Position numbers and translations under genes: made by a program. Below are positions 17,165 to 24,753 of a stretch of DNA of 41,376 nucleotides, piece by piece (position 1 is the stretch's first letter; the number at the start of each line of letters is the position of its first letter). This DNA is from JAJNBD01 sp964471475 (GTDB lineage Bacteria; Pseudomonadota; Gammaproteobacteria; CAISUE01): NCBI GenBank assembly GCA_964471475.1, contig CAYYFQ010000015.1, positions 1 to 41,376 on the forward strand, written 5' to 3'. The notes under the pieces were generated by a model, which saw nothing but the letters and a program-made list of their open reading frames with translations, searched no databases and had not been told where the DNA came from.

Positions 17165-17193
17165 TTTATAATTTTACTAATGCTGGCCATCAA
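17165..17193 (-). promoter_or_regulatory. Strong sigma70-like promoter of the minus-strand effector-like operon
   Basis: Read on the minus strand, TTGATG (17188-17193) and TATAAA (17165-17170) are separated by exactly 17 bases. Transcription would start near 17158, about 20 bases upstream of the ATG at 17138, with the AAGGAG ribosome-binding site in the leader. It would drive the split gene and both coiled-coil genes (17138 down to 12049), which have gaps of 24 and 12 bases. Confidence 0.6.
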
Positions 17194-17223
17194 ACGTTGA
17201 TTTGTTGATATATCAAACAACGT
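17194..17223. promoter_or_regulatory. Palindromic operator-like site adjoining the -35 element
   Basis: A perfect 12-bp palindrome, ttgata-tatcaa (17205-17216), is flanked by the outer arms acgttg (17194-17199) and caacgt (17218-17223), immediately upstream of the -35 hexamer. The placement suits an activator or repressor of the effector-like operon. The regulator cannot be named from the sequence. Confidence 0.4.
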
Positions 17224-17668
17224 ATGTTGTGCTACAGTGCTCTCAAATCAATGTTTTTTGTTTCAGCCTAGTGAATTGTCAACACCTCTAGCAATTTTTT
17301 TTGTAGAAAAATGGTGCGTAACTTTATCCATATTATTTTTATAGGAGTTCCTTTAAGGGGTGGCACTGGTTGATAAAAACTCCTCAACAAGGGAAGTATT
17401 TGTATTTTAAACAGCCAGTTAGGATTTAGTATATCATATTTTTGTTGAGTTTATATTTGCGTAAAAATATTGAGAGAGAAAAAGAGTAATTAGATAATTC
17501 ATATTTATGCACCAACGCCGAATAAATCGCGGGATGAAAACTTGGGACAGCCCTGGACGTACTTGTCGCGTCCCGCGAGACTTTGCCTGGTGTCATAAGC
17601 TTAGCGTAATTGTCTGAAAAGCAATAGCTTGTGAAAGAGTAGTCTTACGCCAAACCGAGTCGCTCACT
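17224..17668. other. AT-rich non-coding stretch with one GC-rich hairpin
   Basis: No gene is seen in these ~445 bases between two minus-strand genes. Most is AT-rich. A clear hairpin stands out: tcgcggga at 17527-17534 pairs perfectly with tcccgcga at 17571-17578, in a locally GC-richer patch with gggacagccctgg in the loop, which may be a mobile-element relic. Weak similarity to nadD may begin around 17625 and becomes solid after 17681. Confidence 0.4.
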
Positions 17669-19795
17669 TTACTTTGAGAGCGCCGAGACCGGTAATCCAC
17701 TTGGAAATGTCTTTTGTTGAGGCGTCATCGCGCGTGCTTTGCAAGAATCTCCTAGTGTGCTTAGAGCGCTTGGCGTTGCAAGTGCACGAGTTTGTGCTTG
17801 CAAATGGGTTGTACTCTGAGGGCGAGGAGCTGTGTTAGGGTCAGCAATGGGAGCATAGATATTGGATAAACTGAGGCTGCGAGGTCTTGAGAGTGGCGGA
17901 GTATTTTGTTGTGATGTTTCAACTGATAGTGCTCTCGCTTTTTGTGGTTGTGGTTCAAACCGCAGTCCGCTAAATAAATGTTGCACTTCGCATTCCATTT
18001 TTTTAAATTGTTTCCATGCGTCTGCAAGATAAGCACGCAGATTTTTTTCTGAATCTTCTTTAGATTTTAAAGCATAATAATAACTCATGGATGCTTCTAA
18101 TTGGGCAGTGGTTAAAATTGCAGAGCTTCCTGAAGCACCAGGAACCGGGGTTCCTTGATTAATTGCCCAGCTAAAAAGACAAATGGAAGCAAAATCTTGT
18201 GTAGCTTGAGTTAAGTGTTTTTGGATGTAGGAGGAGTTGACGGTGTGTGATGGTGAACTGCAGTTAATTTTTTTTGGATCTTCATTCGCAAGCATTGCAA
18301 GATAACTTTCCACTTCTTGTTTAGTAGGCGAATATAATTTCGGCGTGATAAACGCATTCTTGGAGTGCAAACTTAACGATTGTTGTTGGTAGTTAAATAA
18401 TAACACAGCTAACTGGCCTTGGAAGAAATTAAAAGACTTTCCACCTATAAATGCACTTACGGTGGAATCCTGTGGGCCAAATAGTGATGAACTCGATCGA
18501 GATAAGGCTTCTGACATTTTGTTTATTGCCGCACTAAAATTCCATTTTTCAGCACTCCAACACCATAATCGATAACTCCACTCAATGATTTTCACCACAG
18601 CTCCCATCGCCGCTAACGCGAGTCCTGAAAAAAGTAAAGGAGGAAAAAATATGCCGGGAAATACAATGGTCATTCCAGCCGCGCCTAAGCCCATTCCTAC
18701 CGCCGTGAGATCACGTATGCGAGCTTTTCTCCGCTGTTTTTTTAATAAAAAATCAGAGAGATTTTTGTTTTTGTGTTGATCAGCGGTACGTTGGTGTAGG
18801 GGTTTTGCAGGACGTAGACTTAATTCCTTTCGAGTTGCTGAGTTTACGGATTGAATATAATCAGCTGGGCGGTTGTTTTTTGAAAGAGAGTCATAAATTG
18901 CTTCGTATTGTTGCTCGAGGCGATGAAAATCATAGATGAGTTCTTGACGCTTGGCTATTAAATTTTCAATTGGAACAAGTAAGTGAGACTTTTCAAGGTG
19001 GTCAGAAGATGAATTTTCGATAGTATTTTTAAGAGTATTATAAAGAGTTTCTATATTTTTGTGATCAACATTTAAATTGTCTAATGAGTGGTTTGATACT
19101 ACAAATTTTATTTGACTTACAATATCGTTATTTAATGCGTGAATTTTCTTTTGGATAGCCGTAAGCTTTTCTTCTTGATAGGCCAACAACTTGAGGGGAT
19201 TACATTTGTCATGCGCGCGCCTTGCGTCTTTAACTGCTTTATAAAAAGAAGTCCACATAGACACTGCAAAACCAAAAGTGCCTACTGGACCCAAAAAAGA
19301 AGTGACGACTCCAACATGGCTTAAGCCAGTTAATAAAGTGCTCGCAAATAAAAGGATTGAAGAGGCCCTGTTCGCTTTGGCATATCGCTTTTTCATGGTT
19401 TGAGTCGCTTGACGCATGCTGCGATCGGTTTGTGCTTTCGTATTTTTGATTTCCACTGCGCCCCACAGGGTGTCTAGCCAATTCCACACCCAACTATAAA
19501 TATATAAAAGATGATGCGGCAAGATTTTAGTTTCTAGGCTAGGGTTCAGCAACAAAGAAATAGGATTGCCGATAAAATTGACTAAGTTAAGAGCAATTCC
19601 CCCAATAAAAACAGCAGCGCTTGCGCCTGCACCAAATTTATCTAAAGACGCAAGCGTAGAGGAATGGGGGGTTAAATATTTTATTATTTGCTTTTTTTGA
19701 AAATTTTTAAAATGGGAAGCGTTAAGAGTAGACTTGTCCTCTCGGGAGGAAGTACTTTTCTTTTTATTACTATTAGCACTCGGCGGGGGCGCCAT
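17669..19795 (-). CDS. Multi-helix membrane protein of unknown function, effector-like, with C-terminus recruited from antisense nadD copy
   Basis: A 708-residue protein I do not recognise. It begins with a basic, Ser/Lys-rich leader and has no signal peptide. Hydrophobic Gly/Ala-rich segments lie at about 47-85 and 145-185 (two close helices each), and another long one lies at about 365-400. Charged helices fill 195-340. A Ser/Pro/Thr/Gln-rich tail follows ~620. The last ~50 residues (from about HLQAQTRAL) are read from the antisense strand of the decayed nadD tail, so the present C-terminus is a by-product of the duplication. Paired hydrophobic hairpins plus helical domains are common in Legionella/Coxiella effectors targeted to host membranes; this is inference. 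No good ribosome-binding site precedes the ATG at 19793-19795. Confidence 0.8.
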   Translation of the reverse strand: MAPPPSANSNKKKSTSSREDKSTLNASHFKNFQKKQIIKYLTPHSSTLASLDKFGAGASAAVFIGGIALNLVNFIGNPISLLLNPSLETKILPHHLLYIYSWVWNWLDTLWGAVEIKNTKAQTDRSMRQATQTMKKRYAKANRASSILLFASTLLTGLSHVGVVTSFLGPVGTFGFAVSMWTSFYKAVKDARRAHDKCNPLKLLAYQEEKLTAIQKKIHALNNDIVSQIKFVVSNHSLDNLNVDHKNIETLYNTLKNTIENSSSDHLEKSHLLVPIENLIAKRQELIYDFHRLEQQYEAIYDSLSKNNRPADYIQSVNSATRKELSLRPAKPLHQRTADQHKNKNLSDFLLKKQRRKARIRDLTAVGMGLGAAGMTIVFPGIFFPPLLFSGLALAAMGAVVKIIEWSYRLWCWSAEKWNFSAAINKMSEALSRSSSSLFGPQDSTVSAFIGGKSFNFFQGQLAVLLFNYQQQSLSLHSKNAFITPKLYSPTKQEVESYLAMLANEDPKKINCSSPSHTVNSSYIQKHLTQATQDFASICLFSWAINQGTPVPGASGSSAILTTAQLEASMSYYYALKSKEDSEKNLRAYLADAWKQFKKMECEVQHLFSGLRFEPQPQKARALSVETSQQNTPPLSRPRSLSLSNIYAPIADPNTAPRPQSTTHLQAQTRALATPSALSTLGDSCKARAMTPQQKTFPSGLPVSALSK
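17681..17820 (+). pseudogene. Decayed duplicate of the nadD 3' end
   Basis: These 140 bases align without gaps to 11841-11980 (constant offset 5840) with 112 of 140 identical by my count, rising to 98 of 120 over the last 120. Read in the nadD frame it still gives VEASSRVLCKN and FVLANGLYS, but the nadD stop TAG is now GAG. Shorter, gapped similarity extends upstream to about 17625. It lies antisense within the 3' end of the 708-residue gene and so marks a duplication or insertion boundary for the accessory block. Confidence 0.88.
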
Positions 19796-19840
19796 AAAAA
19801 TTCTACACTTAGTTTTTTAAGGTAAGTCTATCTCGAAATT

Positions 19841-19870
19841 TTGCAGTTGCCTAGTCAAGTAGAGTATCAT
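19841..19870 (+). promoter_or_regulatory. Weak candidate promoter upstream of the 125-residue gene and argS
   Basis: TTGCAG (19841-19846) and TATCAT (19865-19870) are separated by 18 bases, about 30 bases before the chosen ATG at 19901. The match is moderate and rests on position in the divergent intergenic region. Confidence 0.3.
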
Positions 19871-19900
19871 ATTGATAAGTTAACGAAAAATGAGGGAATT

Positions 19901-20278
19901 ATGGCGGATTTAGCATACCAGCGTGAAATAGCTTTTTTAAAACGCAAAGCTCCAACTTTAAAAGTAGAGTGGCAGGAAAAACCGATGATGGAGCAAATCA
20001 TTTCGCCTGGCTTGCCATTGTCTGATGTGGAACCTATTTATCAGAAATTAAAAGAACTGTTTAAGATAAAAAAAACGGTGGATCCCGTTTCTCTCATGCA
20101 ATTGATTAAATTATTTACTCCCGAGCGCAATCCTCATCAGTCACGAGTCATTATTTCGGTACCTTTACTATTGAAGTTCTTTGGAGATGAAATGACAGAT
20201 TGGAGTGGGGGAGGGGGACGTAAGCTCAAAGTAGATACTACCCCAAAACTCACTATTGCTGGCATGGGTAGACGCTAA
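19901..20278 (+). CDS. Conserved-looking hypothetical protein upstream of argS
   Basis: A 125-residue soluble protein of unknown family. It begins MADLAYQREIAFLKRKAP after a GAGGGAAT ribosome-binding region, which is why I prefer this ATG to the in-frame TTG at 19841. It contains two amphipathic helices (LSDVEPIYQKLKELF and VSLMQLIKLF), a strand-like RVIISVPLLLKFF and a Gly-rich turn (SGGGGRKL). The C-terminus KLTIAGMGRR is basic. It has no signal or membrane segment. It sits 9 bases before argS and is probably co-transcribed with it. I could not assign it to a secretion, tRNA or ribosome family. Confidence 0.78.
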   Translation: MADLAYQREIAFLKRKAPTLKVEWQEKPMMEQIISPGLPLSDVEPIYQKLKELFKIKKTVDPVSLMQLIKLFTPERNPHQSRVIISVPLLLKFFGDEMTDWSGGGGRKLKVDTTPKLTIAGMGRR

Positions 20279-20287
20279 AGTATTTTT

Positions 20288-22030
20288 ATGCAACACACGT
20301 TAAAACAACAAATTCGCACTATTTTTGAAGTGGCTTTACATCAAGCATTTCCCCAGTTAGCTTATTCAAGCATCGAAATTCAAAGTAGCCAAATTAAAGA
20401 AGTAGATTATCAATGTAATAGCGCCATGAAATTAGCAAAAATGGCGGGTCTGCCTCCACGTGATTTTGCCCATGTTTGGTGTGAAAATATCAAAGCTTCT
20501 TTGCTTATTCGTTCATTAGAAGTGAGCGGTCCAGGCTTCATTAATATTTATCTTGATAATCAAGTCTTAGCTCAGCGATTGCTGTTGATGTATCGTAGTG
20601 ATCGGTTCAATGTACCGCTAACCTATCAATCGCATAAAATTATTGTCGAATTTTCAAGCCCAAATACCGCCAAGCAAATGCATGTAGGTCATTTGAGATC
20701 GACGATTATTGGTGATTGTCTTGCGCGCACGTTTGAATTTTTAGGAGCGAGTGTGTTGCGGCTTAATCACGTGGGAGATTGGGGGACTGCCTTTGGTATG
20801 TTGATTGCTTTTCTTAAATTAGAGCATGCCGCTGTTTTAAAGGGCGATAGCGAAGCCAATTTAACACAATTGGCAGCTTGGTATAAAGAAGCAAAAAAAC
20901 GTTTTGATGTGGACGAAAGTTTTAAGAAACAATCACAGCGAGAAGTGGTCGCTTTACAATCAGGAGATGCCGCTTCGTTAAAAGCATGGCAGTTGATTTG
21001 CCAAATTTCACGCGAAAACTATCAAGAAATTTATGACCTGTTAGACGTTAAATTGATTGAACGCGGAGAATCTTTTTACAATCCTTTTTTAGCTGAAGTC
21101 CTCAAAGAGTTAGAGGAAAAAGGCCTTGTAGAAGTTTCGGACGGCGCTAAATGTATTTTTCTTGAGGGCTTTAAAAATCGTGAGGGAGAATTACTCCCGA
21201 TGATTATCCAAAAATCTGACGGAGGCTATAATTATTCTTCCACAGATATGGCAGCAATGCGTCATCGTATTGCGATTGAAGGGGCAGAACGGATTATTAT
21301 TTTGACAGATGCTGGTCAAGCATTGCATTTTGCTATGTTATTTAGAGCAGCAGAAAAAGCAGGATATGTGGATTTACTTTTAAAAGAGCAGCCTGTTCGG
21401 TTAGACCATGTACCTTTTGGGTTGGTGCTTGGTGATGATGGTCGAAAAATTAAAACACGTGCAGGCGATACCGAACCTTTAATTAATTTAATTTATACGG
21501 CAATTGAGGAAGCTGCCAAAATTATTAATGCCCGTAATCATGACTTAACGACGTCCGAGAAAAAAACGCTGGCTAAAATTTTAGGGATTAACGCGATCAA
21601 ATATGCGGATTTAGTTGGGCAACGCACTCATGATTATAAATTTAGTTACGAAAGGATGCTACGTTTTGAGGGTAATACGGCTGCCTTTTTGATGTATGCG
21701 TATGTGCGTATTGCGAGCATTAAACGTAAAGTAGGAGACAAAGATTTAACCGATGCGAGCATTGTTTTGACACATCCCAGTGAACATCAATTAGCTTTAA
21801 GTTTAGCGCAATTTGACGAAGTTATTTTAACTTTAGCTGAAGATTTATTTCCTCATCGCTTGTGTGAATATCTTTATGAGTTGGCGGAAAAATTTAATGT
21901 TTTTTTTAGAGACTGTCGTGTGGAAGGGACACAGGAAGAGAGCTCTCGGTTACTGCTTTGTGATTTGACCAGTCAAATACTTAAACAAGGGATGCATTTG
22001 TTAGGGTTAGATGTGGTGGAGAAGATGTGA
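20288..22030 (+). CDS. argS: Arginyl-tRNA synthetase
   Basis: A class I aminoacyl-tRNA synthetase charging tRNA-Arg. The 580-residue protein has the ArgS-specific N-terminal additional domain, and the block VEFSSPNTAKQMHVGHLRST with the HIGH-type motif HVGH at residues 132-135. It continues with RLNHVGDWGTAFGM, the substrate loop containing YNYSSTDMAAMRHR, and GRKIKTRAGDT in place of a canonical KMSKS, as is normal in this family. The DALR-type anticodon-binding domain follows, from FLMYAYVRI to the end. Length matches bacterial ArgS. A ~180-base spacer with no clear terminator separates it from convergent pmbA. Confidence 0.98.
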   Translation: MQHTLKQQIRTIFEVALHQAFPQLAYSSIEIQSSQIKEVDYQCNSAMKLAKMAGLPPRDFAHVWCENIKASLLIRSLEVSGPGFINIYLDNQVLAQRLLLMYRSDRFNVPLTYQSHKIIVEFSSPNTAKQMHVGHLRSTIIGDCLARTFEFLGASVLRLNHVGDWGTAFGMLIAFLKLEHAAVLKGDSEANLTQLAAWYKEAKKRFDVDESFKKQSQREVVALQSGDAASLKAWQLICQISRENYQEIYDLLDVKLIERGESFYNPFLAEVLKELEEKGLVEVSDGAKCIFLEGFKNREGELLPMIIQKSDGGYNYSSTDMAAMRHRIAIEGAERIIILTDAGQALHFAMLFRAAEKAGYVDLLLKEQPVRLDHVPFGLVLGDDGRKIKTRAGDTEPLINLIYTAIEEAAKIINARNHDLTTSEKKTLAKILGINAIKYADLVGQRTHDYKFSYERMLRFEGNTAAFLMYAYVRIASIKRKVGDKDLTDASIVLTHPSEHQLALSLAQFDEVILTLAEDLFPHRLCEYLYELAEKFNVFFRDCRVEGTQEESSRLLLCDLTSQILKQGMHLLGLDVVEKM

Positions 22031-22213
22031 TGAGTTGTTATCTTCTAAAAATAAACTCCCGACAAAAGATTTGAAAAAATACATAGAGAATATCTTTAAT
22101 AGTTATGGCGCTTCATTACCTGATTAAGGGTACGGCCCGAAGAGTGAGCTCCTAGGAAAGGCGCTAATACCATCAACGCTTTCTGTCTCGCCATAGCGAA
22201 TTGTCAAGACGCC

Positions 22214-23548
22214 CTAACTTCCTCCAATCATCATTTCATCAATCCAAATCGAGCCCGTTAAAATATTTCCACGGGTTTCAATATCATTCCCTACCGCTTG
22301 AATTCCTCGAAACATATTTTTTAAATTACCTGCAATCGTTATGCCTTCCACAGGAAATGCTATTTCACCATTTTCAATCCAAAACCCAGCAGCTCCGCGC
22401 GAGTAATCCCCTGTTAATAAATTAACGCCATGTCCTAATAGCTCGGTGACTAGCAAACCACGCTGCATTTTTTTTTGCAATTGTGCCAATGAAAAATTTT
22501 CGTGCGAAATAAATAAATTATGTGCGCCCCCTGCATTCGCAGTCGTTTCCATACCTAAATGACGCGCTGTATAACTATTGAGTAAATAGCGAGTTAATTT
22601 ACCTTCAGAAATAAAATCTTGTGCGCGCGTGGCGACGCCTTCTGCATCATAAGCAGCGCTTCCTAAAGTCGCGGGCAGATAAGGACGCTCATCAATGCGA
22701 ATAAACTCTGGAAAAATTTGTTTGTCTAAATTATCTACAAGAAATGAAGTTTTGCGATAAATGGCACTTCCTGTAATGGCACTCAAAAAATGTGAGAGCA
22801 AACTTCTTGCTACATCTGCGGCAAAAATCACCGAGGTTTTTTGTGTGGGGATTGTTTGTGCGCCGAGTTTTCGTACTACGCGAGCAGCCGCTTCTTTAGC
22901 AACTTCTTCAGTAGTTGTTGCTTTCAAAGGCGTGAGGCTATTCATATAGCTATAATCTCGTTGCATAGCGTCATTTTTTTCAGCAATGACAGTGCAACTT
23001 AAACTATGATAGGTGCTTACTTCCCCATGGCAAAAACCGTAACTATTCGCGTATACATTACAATCTTCTTGGGTGCTTAAGTTAGATCCTTCACTTTTAG
23101 TGATGTGAGGGCTAGCAGCTAATGCAAGCGCCTCGCATTTTTTCGTGATCATCACGGCATCTTCTGTCGATAGATGCCAAGGATGGTAAAGTTGCAAATT
23201 AGGAAAGTTTGTAGCCATTAAATGTTCATCTGGTAAGCCTGCGTAGGGATCGCTATCCGTTTGTTTTGCAATGGTCCATGCGGCTTCTACAGCCATTTTA
23301 ATCGCGCTTGGAGTAAAATCAGCAGTGGTCACATTTCCACGCCGTTGGCCGTTATAAAGTGTGATGCCAAGCGCACGGTTGCGATGATAAACCAACTCTT
23401 CGGTTTGTTGGTTGCGTACTTGAATGGAAAAGCCGCAATTGCCAGAAACATGGGCTTCTCCCGCTGTTGCGCCAATTTTTTTGGCAAGATCAATAGCTTC
23501 TTTAGCGATATTTTTGAGTTCTTCAATATTAAAATTTTCTTGGGTCAT
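22214..23548 (-). CDS. pmbA: Metalloprotease-family protein PmbA (TldE)
   Basis: PmbA/TldE pairs with TldD to form a heterodimeric protease that matures modified peptides (microcin B17) and degrades the CcdA antitoxin; PmbA is the non-metal-binding partner. The 444-residue product has the family layout: an N-terminal helical domain with a SVQVRNxxxE-like strand (here IQVRNQQTEELV), the RRGNVTTADF block, and the C-terminal beta-barrel segments EGVATRAQDF, LLNSYTARHLG and GVNLLTGDYSRGAAGFWIENG. Length is standard. tldD is not in the window. The start overlaps the upstream methyltransferase gene by 20 bases, so the two are co-transcribed. Confidence 0.96.
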   Translation of the reverse strand: MTQENFNIEELKNIAKEAIDLAKKIGATAGEAHVSGNCGFSIQVRNQQTEELVYHRNRALGITLYNGQRRGNVTTADFTPSAIKMAVEAAWTIAKQTDSDPYAGLPDEHLMATNFPNLQLYHPWHLSTEDAVMITKKCEALALAASPHITKSEGSNLSTQEDCNVYANSYGFCHGEVSTYHSLSCTVIAEKNDAMQRDYSYMNSLTPLKATTTEEVAKEAAARVVRKLGAQTIPTQKTSVIFAADVARSLLSHFLSAITGSAIYRKTSFLVDNLDKQIFPEFIRIDERPYLPATLGSAAYDAEGVATRAQDFISEGKLTRYLLNSYTARHLGMETTANAGGAHNLFISHENFSLAQLQKKMQRGLLVTELLGHGVNLLTGDYSRGAAGFWIENGEIAFPVEGITIAGNLKNMFRGIQAVGNDIETRGNILTGSIWIDEMMIGGS

Positions 23549-24290
23549 ATTTTTCTCGTGAAAGTTGAGTGCGCGAACAGCTTGGCGCGTAATTTTTTAT
23601 TAAAGAGGTTTCTTTAAATTGTGGTTTAATGGAAGTTAAACTGGTCACATGTTTAGAGGCTTCTATAATATACAAGCTACCCCAATAAGGCAAAAATAAA
23701 GAGCCAAGTAGTTCCATGAAGCTCAGTTTTTTTAATACTTCTGTATGATTGATAGGAGGACGGAAATAAAAATGACGCAGGCACTCCATTTGTAGTTGAT
23801 GGCGATGTAATTTTTTAAGTACCGAAAAAGGGGATAAGAAACGATTACTCCAAGGGTAAGTTTTTTCATCGCCCAAAAGCCATTGCCAAAGCCCAAATAA
23901 GCTATAAGGGTTAAAACCTAGAATAATTAATTTGCCTTCCGGGATTAAGCAGCGGTAAATTTCATTTAAAATAGCATCTGGATCTGGCAGTAATTCCAGG
24001 GTGTGTGGAAGCACAAATAAATCAATGCTATTGTTTGCAAAAGCTAAGGTGTTTGCTGACATTACCAGTTGCCCATATTGAGGTGAAGCGCAAGCCACAT
24101 CGATTTTATTTAAAATCGGGCTTTCAGTCAGTTTGAAATCTGCATGATTAGTTAAGCAAATTGCGTAATATCCAAAAATATGAGGAAGTAATGTATCTAA
24201 TTGACGTTGTTCTAGTCTAAAAATTTTCCGCCCAAGAGGAGTTTGATACCAGTTTTTTATGTCTTGGATAGAAGAAAAAAAAGTGCTCAT
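23529..24290 (-). CDS. YafS-like class I SAM-dependent methyltransferase family protein
   Basis: A 253-residue protein resembling E. coli YafS and its relatives: an N-terminal WYQTPLGRKIFRLEQRQLD block, then the second half of a Rossmann methyltransferase fold with LAFANNSIDLFVLPHTLELLPDP (residues ~82-104), RCLIPEGKLIILGFNP and a C-terminal FLPYWGSLYIIEASK. The glycine-rich SAM motif I (GxGxG) is not obvious; the expected place reads LTNHADFKLTES, so catalytic competence is doubtful, as in other YafS members. The C-terminal ~35 residues are basic. The ATG overlaps the stop of a vapC remnant, and the 3' end overlaps pmbA. Confidence 0.85.
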   Translation of the reverse strand: MSTFFSSIQDIKNWYQTPLGRKIFRLEQRQLDTLLPHIFGYYAICLTNHADFKLTESPILNKIDVACASPQYGQLVMSANTLAFANNSIDLFVLPHTLELLPDPDAILNEIYRCLIPEGKLIILGFNPYSLFGLWQWLLGDEKTYPWSNRFLSPFSVLKKLHRHQLQMECLRHFYFRPPINHTEVLKKLSFMELLGSLFLPYWGSLYIIEASKHVTSLTSIKPQFKETSLIKNYAPSCSRTQLSREKYDPRKF

Positions 24291-24490
24291 GGTGTTTTTG
24301 AAAAATATTTCACGTTAGGTAGCTTAGAAAAATGAGCATCTTGGGTCCATAGCGTTGCATCATAAAGCACTGCCGTCGCAAAAATAACACTGTTTGCTAA
24401 AGGCAATCGATCATTATTTTGAACTACACTATTGTGATCGATAAGGAAACTACAAGTCAAGAGAATGGAATGAAATAAATCAAGCTCAGG
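24287..24490 (-). pseudogene. Remnant of a VapC-type PIN-domain toxin gene (C-terminal part)
   Basis: An open stretch of about 67 codons on the minus strand, with no convincing start, ends with LPLANSVIFATAVLYDATLW, then TQDAHFSKLPNVKYF. This is the recognisable C-terminal half of a PIN-domain nuclease, where the ADSLIxATAxxxxATLxTxDxxF pattern carries two of the acidic metal ligands. One of those (usually Asp in LADS) is Asn here. The N-terminal half with the first catalytic Asp and any VapB antitoxin are missing; an in-frame TAA lies at 24491-24493. Its TGA overlaps the start of the methyltransferase gene (ATGA). Confidence 0.75.
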
Positions 24491-24534
24491 TTAAAAGAGT
24501 CCCTGATCTCGGCAGACAAAATAAATGACGTGAT

Positions 24535-24662
24535 GTATAGCCTTTAACATTTAGCTTCATACGGTGTTGCAAGTTCATTCGCCTTCGGTCATGTACGTCT
24601 ATGTACACTCTCTCGACTGATTCACTTGCGCCTTGTCTGAAACTAAATCTTAAAGGCTATAC
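24535..24662. repeat. 128-bp imperfect palindromic element (MITE/ERIC-like)
   Basis: The terminal 20-mers gtatagcctttaacatttag (24535-24554) and its inverse at 24643-24662 match at 19 of 20 positions. The interior is also imperfectly self-complementary (cttca-ac-gcaagt arms), leading to a small central hairpin with tgtac/gtaca around 24592-24607. There is no coding capacity. Such long hairpins are typical of non-autonomous palindromic repeats. The rest of 24291-24753 holds only the vapC remnant and an AAGGAA ribosome-binding site for folC. Confidence 0.8.
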
Positions 24663-24753
24663 TAGATTGACTTGTAAAGCATTAGCAAAATTTTTATCAA
24701 ATCCTTCTGTCATGTAAAATATCTACCTTATATTGCAATAAAAGGAATGATGT

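Noticed and set aside
17681..17820. A second functional nadD gene
   Set aside because: Only the last ~45 codons align; the catalytic GGTFDPIHLGH part is absent and the stop is lost, so it is a remnant.
22096..22194. 32-codon minus-strand ORF (MARQKALMVLAPFLGAHSSG onward) between argS and pmbA
   Set aside because: Short, no well-placed ribosome-binding site, and no family I recognise. It could be real but cannot be supported.
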